Of a stretch of DNA of 64,000 nucleotides, positions 52,623-64,000 are shown piece after piece. Every line of letters begins with the position of its first letter. Position 1 is the first letter of the stretch. Below the pieces are notes generated by a model. It searched no databases. It saw only the letters and a list, made by a program, of their open reading frames with translations, and was not told where the DNA came from. Both the position numbers and the translations under genes were made by a program. Source of the stretch: Helopsaltes ochotensis (lineage: Eukaryota > Chordata > Aves > Passeriformes > Locustellidae); assembly GCA_013400155.1 (NCBI GenBank), contig VXBM01001015.1:201218-265217 (forward strand). The letters run 5' to 3'.

Positions 52623-52850
52623 TCACAGAATCACAGAATAAGCTGAGTGGGGAAGACCCACAAGGATCATCAAGTCCAGCTCCGGGCCCTGCACAGGACC
52701 ATCCCCAAGAGTCATACCAAGTACTCAAGAGTGTTGTCCAAACACTCCTTGAACTCTGCCAGGCTTGGCGCTGTGTCCACTTGCTGAAGAACCTTTTTCT
52801 AATATCCAACCCAAACCTCCTCTGACATGATTTCAGGCTGTTCCCTCTTT
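52623..52850 (-). mobile_element. CR1 LINE 3' fragment, minus orientation, relatively well preserved
   Basis: Starts 'tcacagaatcacagaataag', then 'gaagacccacaaggatcatc', 'gggccctgcacaggaccatc', 'gagtgttgtccaaacactcc', 'gaagaacctttttctaatat' and 'ccaacccaaacctcctctga'. This is the reverse complement of the 3' end of another CR1 subfamily than those near exon 2. Few gaps relative to the typical pattern suggest a younger insertion. Confidence 0.88.
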
Positions 52851-55800
52851 TTTATTGAGACTTCACTATTATGGCTACTTTATTCATAAGCTAAGTACAA
52901 ATACTTGTGCTACAATAGATATTAGTAATGGGCTACACCAAGTGGACTTGGATCAGCTAAAGAAGTAGCCATGCTTGCTTCAGCACTAACTTCTTTTTGA
53001 GGAATCTGATAAAACTCAAAGTAATCAGATTAATGGATTGTCGGTAGAAAAACAGGGAAATCCAGACAAAACTTAGTTAATCCTAGACTGGTAAATCCAA
53101 GATTTACTTGTCTGCAAAGATGCTTCTACCATCTTACATTGTTTTCATACTTTCCTGATTCAATCAACAGTTGATGCAGATCCTCTGCCATTCTCCGAAA
53201 GGTGTTCACAAAATTGTTTCATTGTAAGCTTGGGTTTTTATGAGAGTAGCTTCTTTTTCCATGTTGCTATCATTCTGTTAAACATAGAGTAAAAATTACC
53301 ATGCAGGTAAGGATAAAGCTTGAGTTCTGTCATATTGCAGATATAGACAACTTCTGGCTGTTAAACCATAACTGATTTTCTAGCAAATGTGTTATTCTAA
53401 TATTATGCTATATGAAATGGAAAGTAGTTCTATAAAGCTTCCACCTGTAGAATGTATATACAAGATGTTGATTATTCTATTGGGAAGAAAGCTTTTCCAT
53501 ACATTCTGTGAAGGCTTTTCAACCAACTCTGGTAGTACATTATGTCTCTCTCTGCCTGGCCATAGTAAAGAGCAGCTGAAAGCCTTTTTCATCTGTTTGT
53601 TTACTCAACAAAATGGGGCAAGACCTCTTTAAATAGAGTTCAAATAACCTTATTTTAACATATATGTCTAGCTCCATATGCTAAATGAAATGCAGCTAGG
53701 CTGTCAACACTAATTGGCCACAGTTAAAAACAAGTTGCGTGAGCCATGTTAAACAATTTGTAAGCTGATCCTTAACATAATTCTGAGCAGCTGCATACAG
53801 GGCCTGATTGAGCCTCATCACGAGTCTAACTTGTTTTTACATTTAAATTTGAGCTGTAACTCTCCATGAGTGATATTTAAAGGTGTCTGCTCAAGTCCCA
53901 GTCTAAGTCTGAACTGGTTTTTCAAAACTGGTTTGTTTTTTTTTTGTTCTATCAAGATGTTCTGATACTTTTATTTCAACTAAGAAATATAGATATACCA
54001 ATAGCATAATGTATGTTAAGTGCTGTGGAGAATCTTTGCAAAGATTTGCATAATGCTAGTCTGCTAGCAACTTAATTTGTGGTTGGAATTCTGGGGCGAT
54101 AAGAATACAAGTCCATTTTGGTGGCGCAAAGGCCAGGTTATTTCTACATACAGCATTGAAGGAAAGTTTAGTTTGTAATCAGCTGATCTTGATCAGTTAT
54201 CATAAGGTGACTTACTGTTAAATTTAACTTATGCATAATTGTAATTGCTTGCTTCAGAGACATTTTCAAAGGAAAACATCTCTGCTTTGGTAGTCTGTTC
54301 TTTCAGGTGCCAGCTTCAGGCAGACCTAATACAGCCTCTCTGTGTAATAGTCCTTCAGCTCCAAGTGTTCTAGCTCCTGTGTCAGCACCACTATTTCCAT
54401 TCCATGTACAACTTTAACAGAGATTAGGAAAAGCTGCAGAATTAGAGCCCCCTACTGATGTACAAAATTCTCTGCAGCCATGAGTTGCAAAATGAATAAT
54501 TACCCGAATGGCTGCACTGCAGTAACTTTTTTCTGTCTACAGTAGTGGCATTAATTTTAAGATCTTGAGAGAACACCATTTTTTCTCTGTATTATTACAG
54601 GATTTGTATATGAGCTTGCACTTTCTAATTGCCAGGGGTCACAGTCAGCTCTGGACAATATTCCCTGTCACTCCTTGTAGCAAATATGATGATACTGCTT
54701 TCTCTGAGATTAACACAGACAGCTGCCTATCCCAGATATTTCAATGCTCCAACATCAAACTTGCTTCATCCCAGAGGTATTGAGGAATGGATATAGCTGT
54801 CATACCATGATACAGAGATCATATCAGAACCTGCATGGTATTCAATCACCTTAATATTGAGCTTGTAGAAACAGACAACTCTTCAGCTGCTGGGCTTATC
54901 TTTCACTGTATTATGGATTGCTTCTTTTCTTTTCCCTTGACTTACTCCATGCCTAATTCTGGCTATTGAAGTAGGCTAGCTACACAGGATGCTTCCAAAT
55001 AGACAGTTGTCGTATTTCAGCACTACTTCACTTGAAAGCTACATGCTTGTCTGTACACAGTCACGCAGTCCCATTCCCCAGTTTAGTAGAAACCATTTCA
55101 AAACTACTCTTGTCTTCACTGCCATCCTTGAATTTCTCATAAAACCAGAAACAGTTTTCTCTAACGCTTATTATTTGAGGTGGTTTTGTTAGCTTGAGCA
55201 CATTGATAACAATCTCTTGGTTCATGTAATAATAAAACTAAGCTAATCAGGTTAATTGAGGAGGGAAGTTCACTGACAAATAATGCTTCATGAAGCCAGC
55301 TGATGTCTGCCAATGCTAAGTTAAAATTGGCAAGTCAAGGCAGATCCAAGCCGGCTTACCCATCTTAGGGGTGGGTTTGTTCATAGTATGTGTGAATAAA
55401 TCTATACTGAACACAGCATCGCAGTGGTTTTATAGCAGTGTTTTTGAGCTAGTAAGCCCTACTGTATTCCAGTTGCTCTACAAAGCAATACTTTGAGTTC
55501 CTTTGCAGCTGTGATAACTGCAGAAAGTTTGTGCATGCAGGTAAATGAAAGCAGGTTTTTGCCTGTCATTGATCTCACCATAATGTTTTCAATTTCACTC
55601 AGACTGTGAGGTCTGAACTTTATATCCTGCTGAACAAAGAAGTAAAGGAGTTCAACTTCTGAAAAGGAAAAAAACCCTTATTTTTCTCTGATATATATAT
55701 GTAGTGATGAATATTCAATCTCTCTAAGCAAAAGGTTAGAGTTAACATTTCAGTTAACCTTGGGATGGTGAAACCCGGCACTGTGCTAAGAGAGAAACTT

Positions 55801-58800
55801 GTTAAAACGTGTGATAACAAGAACTCATTGAGAGAAAACTTTGAAAGTTGAGATGCAAAAAAATGGGAGGGTGGTGTGCACATTGTATCAGCAACTGTTT
55901 TTATGTTTTTATGTATCTTCTCTTTAGAGTGAAGATTGCTTGGGTTCTTGTATCTTCTGAAGTAAACTCCATAATTATGGCCCTTGTTCTACAACATTTT
56001 CTGCTCATGACTGCAATAAGAGACTGCATTTCTGGTTGCAGCATTTTAGAAGTTTAGTGTTTGCCTCTGAGCTGAAGCGTATTAGAGCCTCAAAGGTAGT
56101 TTAAATAATCTGTAATTCAGGTTGAAGTGTTTGGAAATTAGTTCACATCAAGTTCCCTCCCACTCTTGATTTTCTCATTGTAATGGAATAACCAAATGGG
56201 TTAAGCCCTAAATGCTTCTTAGCAGTTTTCAAGGATAATATGCTAATTGTACTTGCAGGTTGGCTACACTATTAACTAATGCCTTTGGGGGTGACTTGAA
56301 AGAGAATATGTAGATTAATGTCCTAGTACTTCTTTCATAAAAGCTGAAGTTTTCTGTTAAGAAATGCAGGCTGCAAAAACCTGGATCACATCTCATATTA
56401 GGACAAAAGTACTATTTTAAACTCTATCCACCAGTGCAGCAGGTATTTCCAGATAAAATAGTGAGTATATGTTGAGAACTGTCCCATTCTCTTTTAAAAA
56501 CCATTTAGGCAGTCATCAGGTGCATTGATGAAGGAAACCTTCATCCATACCTTCAGAGCTGCCTCTCTGCATCAGAAAGAAACTTATCATCTGGGCCAGA
56601 GTGCGAGTGAGTTCTAGCAGTAGATGCCACTTCATCGTAGCTAGCTGCCTAGGAATTCCATTGCTTATTAGGTTTGGGCCATCAGTATGCTGTCCTCTAC
56701 AAAATGCTCATGGTGGGCAACACTGCAATAGATGTGTTCAGCATCCATAGATTCTTTTGTGGTTTTAAGTGAAACTACATGAGAGCAGATACTGTCAAGA
56801 AGTCACATGATGGTATTTTGATGTTCAAAATATAGTTGTAAAATGAAGTTTATGTCAAAAAAAGGCTTGCTCTGAGGGACTGATTAGAAGCAGTACAAGT
56901 GAACTAAGTATTTTTTGTGCTAAATAATTTTTGCCCAAATTTCTATGTCTTTTATAATCTAAATAGTATAAAACCAGGTTAGGAGCTCAGAAATTGTATA
57001 ATTCCTTGATAGTAACATACTGCTATCATGCTGCCCTCAACACTTCATTAGCAGCTTCCTACTGATGTCTCCCCTTGGCAGTGAAGTGTCAGAAAAGATT
57101 ACTCAGAGCCTAGGCTCTGTGCCCTCTTAAATTGCCATGTGTCACTTTTAATACAATGTTATTATTTCTAACCTAGTATGTCAGTGGTATTTTGTGATGG
57201 TGTTTAAACAACTTGTGCAAGTGTTGTTCCATTAGCAAATTAAATTAATTTATTTTTAAAGAAATTTAGATTCTGCCTGTTTCCTGCTAAATCTTTAGGA
57301 ATAAGAAGAAAGTTGTGGCAACTTCTGGCAAAACTGTGCTGCAGTTAATAGCCAGACTGACAATTCTTAGTCTTGCAAAATTATAAGACAGAGCTGTTCT
57401 TTGCTGTGCATCAGCAAAGCATACTTTCTGCTTTAAAGGAAGGGTAGCTTTGAGAATAAAAAATGTGATGCTGTCTTGTTTTAAAACAGGTGAGCAGTAC
57501 AGCTGTACACTGCTACAGCCTTTTTAACTTGTTACTATAAAGTTTTGCAAGATAAGAGCTGTAGTGACAGATGTATGCAGCAAGCTGAAATCCCTGAAAT
57601 GTCTACCTGTTTTAAATGAAAAGGGAACAGGTGTGGATACTTTTAGTGTTTACCAAAAGTAAAGACTTTAGTTGGCTGGGAGAAGACTACAATGATGTTA
57701 GTTTTTGTTCATCTTGCACACTTGATAGTTTCTGTGAATTAAAGAAGACCAAAGATGAATTTTTGTAAGAATTTTCTCCTTGTTCCTTTCTCTTCCCTCT
57801 AGGAGGTTATGTATTAGTATTCTGTTTGTGTAGCATCAACAGACTCTCTAGGTATTCCAGTTTCTGGATATTTAGATAATGCTTTTCTCTACAAAAAGAC
57901 TCAGAATTTGAGTGCAACAGACTGTCACTTGGGGACTCACTTGCTGTCTCATTTCTTTAAGGTGAAGGTTTGCCTAAAGTGAAATCAGGACACTTGTAAT
58001 ATGTGGCACTTAAACTTGAGCATGCAGCTTGAGTTTCTGTTCTGTTGCAGATTTGTTTTGTTTTTTAAGACTTGCAGGTAGAGGTAGACTTGAAAGATGG
58101 CCCAGTCACACAAATTTTACTCTTCAGAAGAGAATTTGCTGATAGTACCAATAGGCTGCAGTAGTAGTGCGTGATCTGGTTCATCAGATTATTAAATTCT
58201 CTGTCGATCACAAAAGAGTATATGGTAATACTTTTAACATAACTTTTCCAAGGGATTGGTCTGTTGCAGTCTTCCACTATTCAGATTGTGGCTACACATT
58301 TAATAGATATGCTTCTCCAAAGTCTCTTTGCAGCTGCCTATTCCTGCTGTGGTGTACTGGTACTGATTGTGAGTTAGTGTAGACATAAAATGAAGGGTGA
58401 CAGGTAAGTAGTGTAGCTAAGCAGTAACCCAGCTTAAAAAAAGCAGTTGAGGGTCACTGAGCTGCTATTGTCTCTGAGATGCCATCACACAATGAGATAA
58501 GAGAGAGTTTTGTTGCATCACTCTACAGCAGGACACTTGGGAGTGTCAGTCGCTTCTGCCTTCTTGTTTCTGCTCTGCTTGCAGGACCAGGAAACTCTGT
58601 GATTAAATTTAAATGTAACATCTATTTGTTGAAGGTGTAGTCACTCATGATGTTTCTGTTGGGTGATTGGTAGTGTTACTCAGGGTAAGGGGAAAAAACT
58701 TTGCATAAATCTGAACTCATCTGCCTTTTTGGTACTCAGTTTTTGTCCTGTAATTTCAGTGTTCCTACCCTGGCTCTCTGGAGAAAAAGGAAATTATGTG

Positions 58801-59190
58801 GTTTGATTTTATAAAAATAAAGCTGAATTCCAGCATGCCCTTTAATAGTTTTATTTCCATTATTAATAAAGTATCAACCCTTCAGAGATCAGAAATGAAT
58901 GCTTAAGGTTTAATGGTTAATTGCCTGTCCTAGTAGAAAAAAGCATGCTGTATTAAAACTCTTGCCTAGAGCTCCCCCAAGATCCAAACTAGTGGGTTTT
59001 CTTTAAAAGGTATGTACCCTTTTAAACTCATAGCGACTCATTTAATGATGGTGGTGAGAGTTCAGCAGCTGTCAACAAGAGCATGAGAGTTTAAAAAATA
59101 CAAAAGGTGGACAATTCCCAAAGATGTGCTGTGATGGGGCAGGAGGCAGCAGACAAGAATAGCAACAAGGATTACTTTGACTCTATATAA

Positions 59191-59390
59191 TGAAAAACCT
59201 TCTTACCTCAAGGGTGATCAAACTTTGGAACACATTTCCGGGATGGTCCTAGATTTCATATTTGAAGATATTTGAAATGCTCCTGTACAAATCCTGGAGT
59301 AACTTTATACAACTGCTCTGACTTCAAGCAAGGAGCTGGACAAGACGACCATCAGAAGTCCCTTCCAACTTAAATTATTCTGTGATCCTA
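59191..59390 (+). mobile_element. Decayed CR1 LINE 3' fragment, plus orientation
   Basis: The order 'aaaaccttcttacctcaag', 'atttgaagatatttgaaat', 'aaggagctggacaagacgac' and 'agaagtcccttccaactta', ending 'attctgtgatccta', is a diverged CR1 3' end in sense. The last part is diagnostic and the 5' part is worn, so the left border is approximate. Confidence 0.75.
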
Positions 59391-61681
59391 GGTGTTTACA
59401 GACTAACAGACTCTCAGATGTCCCATAAGGTGTTTTTCACATAAAGGATGGGCTAATAGAGATAGAAAAAGCAAGGTTAATATTTTGCATAGTGACATGG
59501 TGAGCACTCAAATGGCTTCCATTTCCTTCACGCTTGCAAGTATTAAACATGTTTACTAGTCAAATCCTGTGATTTTGCAGTAGGGGAACTGATACTGAAG
59601 AACATGCTAGTTCATGACTGAGTATATACACATACAGCTTTTTCTGAGCAATTTTGGTTTCAGCAGGATGCATTTTAATTTACATGTAGTCATCCAGGAC
59701 ATACAAATCATTTCAATGAATTATATGTGAAAGAAATATCATAAAATATTTTTTCTAAGGTTTGGTAATATTCCTTAAACTGTTTAGAGCAATTGTTTCT
59801 CAATCTACCAAAGTAGATGTAATAATGCTGCCAGATTTGATATTCTAACCTGAAGCATGCCTTTATCAAAATCAAGACAGGACAAAGGTAGTTCTCAGTG
59901 TATGGAGATTTAAATAGAGGAAGAGTGCTTCTTCTGTTTAATCATGAACAAGACTGATCATTTCTGATGTTTCTGATTCATCATCTGCTCTGATGAGCCA
60001 GTGGTAATTGTGGTAGAGAACAGTGAAATCTGCATTTGAACTGTTTGAGATAAAGAGGGATTTTGGACACTTGCATTAATGCATTGTGTGACTCTAAAAA
60101 TTGAGTAAGAAATTTGAAGGAGAAAAAAGTGCTCTAATGCTAAAGAAGAAAAAAAAACCAGATGAAACAGAATGTGAAAGACAAGTTCTTCTGAGGTTAC
60201 TCAGAAGAAATGGAACTGAGTTACATCACACATTCTCCCTTAAATTTTATGTACTGAGTGACAACTTAAGTTAATTCAGAGAGCTTGTCCTTCCAGTGAC
60301 ATCTTTGTGTAAGAAATTCTTTTGTTTCAAAATTACTTAAATTCAGCCCATATCTCTTAATATGGACTGTGTCTATTGTAGGAAGGTTTAATTGTTCACA
60401 TGTATTATGCCCTAATATCACCTCTCAAAAGCATGCTGAAATACTTGCTAGCTTTTTTGAAGACATGGGTGGTAATATCTTGCTCTTCAGTTAACTGTAC
60501 CTAAACATTTGACTGGTAGGAATAAACGTAAAAAAAGCTTTTCAGTCCATTGAGGAAAAATGTGAAATTAAAAGTTACAAAAGAAAAAATTAGGATCAAA
60601 GCTAAGTTAAAAATTATTAGACTTTTCCATATTTGGAAAAAGATATGTGATGTCAAACTAAGTGGATTCTTTTCTGTGCAGTAAGGTCATGGTGCAAGCC
60701 ACAGATGTGTATAGCTATGAGAGTGACCTGAAAAGTCATTTGCTGCTGAGGAGGCCGTGTTCTGTTCCCCGTGTCAGCAGAGGATTGCTTCCCTGCAAAG
60801 AACCCGAGAACAAACCTCTTCCAACTACTTGCTTTTTTGCCTTACCTAAGGCCAGAGCTTGTCATAAATAATGGTCAGTAACAGACTAAAAACACATTCT
60901 TTCTCTGAAAGGTAGCTGTAGATCATGCTCTTACTGGCCCTTAACTTACGTTGTTGGAGCCTTTTCTGGAATTTTGGCATGGGTGTTTTCAGCAGTCTAA
61001 AATGAAGAGTCATTGCATTTAACAGCCACAAAGGTCTCATGTATGCTAGGGTGTCATTGTTTTAGAAATGCTGCAAAGGAAGAGAGGCTCCACACTTGCT
61101 GCCTCCAGTGGGCGTAGGCTGTCTCTCCTCTCCATCCAAGCCATAAGCTGATGGGCAGGGAAGGGGGAGTTGAAATGCTGTTCTTGTTTTTGAGTGGTTC
61201 CCATCGAGTCTATCCTCCTGGATAGGTGAATAATTGTATTCTGGCCACAAGTATTGTGGTAATTTTTTTTTATCTTAGACTTCACCCTTTGAAAAAATTT
61301 ACAAGGAAGATTTACAGGCCTATTGCTATTTAATGATCTTTTGGCAGAGGATTTCTTTTGAAAATAGAATAAAGGAAAGGAAGATTAGAGTTATGGATGG
61401 CTTTATAATCGGAAAAAGCCATAGCTTCCAGGCTCCAGTGATGTCCCTGACTCAGGAAAGCTTTAGAGAAATGATCATATTATCTCCCTTGAGACATTTT
61501 CTCTTTAGAGTCTTTGAATTAAAAAATTGTTGTGAATATTAAAATCAGTAAGTTCTAGTCCATGTGAATTTAATTTAAATTTCACAAATTAGTAGTTAGG
61601 AACGGGCTTTTTCCTCTTTTAGCTTCAGTAAAGTGTTACCAATTTAATGAAAGAAAGCAATTTTCATTATACTAATAAACA

Positions 61682-61965
61682 GAGGATCATAGAGTGGTTT
61701 GGATTGGAAGGGACTTAGGTCATCTTATTTCAGCCCCCCTGCCATGGGACTTGGATCATCTTGTTCTAACTTCCCTGCCATGGCAAGAAACACCTTCCAC
61801 TAGATCAGATTATGCTGAGCCCATCCAACCTGGCCTTGAACACTTCCAGGGATATGGCATCCACAGCCTCTCTGGGCTGTTCCAGTGATTCACCATCCTC
61901 ACAGGGAAGAGTCCTTCCTGATAAATCTGTCCTCTTTCAGCTAGCAATTTCCCCCTTGTTCCATA
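61682..61965 (-). mobile_element. CR1 LINE 3' fragment, minus orientation
   Basis: Opens 'gaggatcatagagtggtttg', then 'gattggaagggacttaggtc', 'ccatccaacctggccttgaa', 'acttccagggatatggcatc', 'cacagcctctctgggctgtt' and 'caatttcccccttgttccat', a clear reverse-complemented CR1 3' end. A ~40-base segment with 'catcttgttctaacttccct' seems duplicated inside it. Confidence 0.88.
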
Positions 61966-62454
61966 ATTTATGTTTTAGAAAGACATTGGAATCCTTAAGT
62001 CAGCAATTGAGGCACCCTAATTATCAAGGAAGGATTGCACCTTTTGTTTCTTTTAGCAGTTTCACTTATTTGTTCTAGGCATTTTAAGAATGTTTACATG
62101 CTTTCTACTCAAATCTAGATGTTGCTCTCCACGTGGGAAATTCGAAGTTTTAAATGGCATTCTTTGAAGAATCAGTCTCATTCTATCATAAGCAAGGATA
62201 CAAGATTATTATTAGTGTTGCTTTTTAATAACTATGTTGGTATGCAATCTCTAAGTGGCATTTTATTTCATTCTAGTCAAAGTATTAACTGCAGTAGTAA
62301 AGTCCACATATAGTGAATTGTGCAGCTGTAGTTGCAGTTCCCTTACCTTTTCATTTGCAGAGATTAAGTGGTCAGATTATCAAAGGCAGTGGATTTCAGA
62401 TTTTTCCCCTCAGATCTGCCTTTTAGGAGCACAGTCTATTGCCCAGGGCTGCAA

Positions 62455-62590
62455 TTAAAACTTGTGACGGCATTGTAGCCAGTGCTGGCAGCATCATTGG
62501 GAGCTCCAGCTATTGGGGCTGCCCTGCCACATCATTTCCCATCAGGGTCCCAGTGCAGCCTCCAGGGAATTGTGGTGGGGCTCCTTGTAA
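62455..62590. other. Second GC-richer patch in intron 11
   Basis: About 135 bases of raised G+C (cattgggagctccagctatt, catcagggtcccagtgcagc) in AT-rich DNA. No repeat family, splice sites or protein match was recognised. Confidence 0.2.
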
Positions 62591-64000
62591 GTAACTTCCA
62601 CATGGTTTTTTTAAATTGCTGGTTTTCAAATCAGAACATAGCAACTATGCTCAGTATTGAGCCAAGGCTTTTTCTTCTCACGTAATTGCTTTTCATCCTG
62701 AAACTGGAAGGTTATTACCAGGCGCTGCTAGTATTTCGATGTGCAGTTTGCTAATAGTAGGTGAAAATAATTCTAGACCACAAGTGCCAGGAAGCACAAG
62801 TTACAGCTTTGGTTTTGCTCTCATTCTAAAGGCCTGACTTTGAATATAACTCAGAAATCTGTTTACTGCCTAAACTAAAAAAAGCTACCCATGGCTAATG
62901 CCCCTTCATTAGCCATGAAAAAGGCAGAGGAAAAAGGCAGTCACCTCCCACTCAAAAATATACCATAAAGCATTTAGAAAAGCAAAATGTATTTTAAATT
63001 ATACTTTCTGAGCATGAAGATCTCTTATTCTGTGACTTCAGCTGCTGAGGAACAAAGCAGTAATGTCTTTATTTCTGTTAATACTTTTGTGTTACAAAAA
63101 TACAGTAAAATGTTGTAATGTTTCTTTAATTGCTAATGAAACTACTGGTAAATATCTTTGGGGGTGTCGTTTTGTTGAATGGTAGAGACAGAAAGTATTT
63201 TTGAATATAAATACAGTAAGTGATAAAAATTACAAAGATAAACATATTGCCTTATTTTGAAACTATGTGGATATTCTGAAAACTTGTCATAAAACTGGTT
63301 TACACCATTAAAACCAGATTTTTGTTGAACTCATTCACTGAGTAAATAACTGCTGATCTGTGATCATTAATACAAATTCACTTGACTTTCTTATTCTAGG
63401 AAAAGTTTGTTTTATTTTGGAATTTCAATTGAACTCTGTCCTTAAGTACTACTATATTTCTTTACACTTTGAATTTGCGTTTTTGCTGTTCAGCTTCACT
63501 AGAAATGAAGAATATTTTATGAATATAAAATTTTATAAATTTTATAAATATATTGTTGATTTAGATGGAGCCCTTTTTATCAAGGCTACAATGCAACATG
63601 TATATGTTAAAACTAGATTAATGCTGTATTCAGTAGAAGATCGCATTCAAATAGGCAGCTGTCACAGAAACTTTACTCTGACATACAAAGCTGCATAATG
63701 AGCACCTGATCTTGCTTAAGGTTTATATACAGGTAACATCTGTATTATGCTGTTTAGCACAGAACCCAGTGGGATTTGAAGTTAGGAGGACTGCCCATGA
63801 AAAGTTAAGTGCCCCAGCACTTTGCTTTCTGCCTCCTGTTTGTGCAGGGGCTTTTTTTGTCCTGTCATCTGGCCTCTTGCTCTTCTGCACCAAACAGCGC
63901 TTCTTTTATGTTGAGCAGTTAAACTTTCCAAGTCAATTGCACAAATATCAGTTCTTCTGTCCTCCTCTTGATAAACCTTTCCTTGCTTTACCAAATGCCT

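Larger units (their letters stand above)
44267..64000 (+). other. CTDP1: CTDP1 intron 11, incomplete, at least 19.7 kb
   Basis: No sequence resembling the next human exon (VDDILGEGSDDSDSE) was found after 44266, so this intron appears to run to the window end. It holds a probable LTR, three CR1 fragments, and two GC-richer patches near 46950-47345 and 62455-62590. The rest is AT-rich with no recognised feature. Open frames of 60-112 codons, including the AT-rich one at 63360-63698, have no coding character. Confidence 0.75.

Noticed and set aside
55200..55330. Block with several TAATTG/TTAATT-like motifs that looked like a conserved noncoding element
   Set aside because: Such motifs are common in AT-rich introns; conservation cannot be judged from one sequence.
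63360..63698. 112-codon + strand open frame at the window end
   Set aside because: Very rich in Phe/Tyr/Ile/Lys from AT-rich DNA, with no recognisable protein family and no splice link to CTDP1.
44267..64000. CTDP1 exons 12-13 inside the window
   Set aside because: I looked for a VDDILGEGSDD-like start and a KALEAELNDLM-like end by eye and found neither. A tblastn search would be decisive.

Overview
This window is vertebrate nuclear DNA, most likely from a bird. Long AT-rich introns with GT-AG splice sites surround short conserved exons, and the scattered repeats are truncated CR1 retrotransposons whose ends carry the typical 'tcacagaatcacagaat' type sequence. Low repeat density and the CR1 types fit a bird better than a turtle or crocodilian, but the sequence alone does not name a species.

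The only protein-coding gene I can support is CTDP1 (FCP1), the phosphatase of the RNA polymerase II C-terminal domain, on the + strand. Ten consecutive coding exons (human exons 2 to 11 by homology) lie at 14013-14096, 16802-16895, 18367-18495, 19825-19975, 25057-25147, 26265-26431, 27996-29075, 35807-35948, 38191-38421 and 44101-44266. They total 2335 nt, about 778 codons. All splice phases agree, and I see no frameshift or internal stop. They cover the end of the N-terminal domain, the FCP1 catalytic domain (DLDQT in exon 4, IDDRED in exon 7), an acidic linker, the BRCT domain (exons 8-9) and the basic/serine segment of exon 11. Exon 1 (about 106 residues in human) is probably just upstream, because the first ~150 bases are GC- and CpG-rich. 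The last ~100 residues, which include the C-terminal TFIIF-binding tail, must lie beyond position 64000.

Layout: 1-235 is a GC-rich edge; 236-14012 is intron 1; 14013-44266 holds exons 2-11 and introns 2-10; 44267-64000 is a last-but-incomplete intron of at least 19.7 kb. The introns hold seven recognisable CR1 fragments, one probable solo retroviral-type LTR on the minus strand (about 44896-45193), short tandem duplications and homopolymers. I see no RNA genes, CRISPR arrays or second protein gene.

The points most worth a second look are a possible intronic polyadenylation site after exon 11, which would give a short FCP1 isoform; exon 2 (in-frame, 84 nt) sitting between two CR1 copies of opposite orientation; and the LTR with TATA box and poly(A) signal in intron 11.
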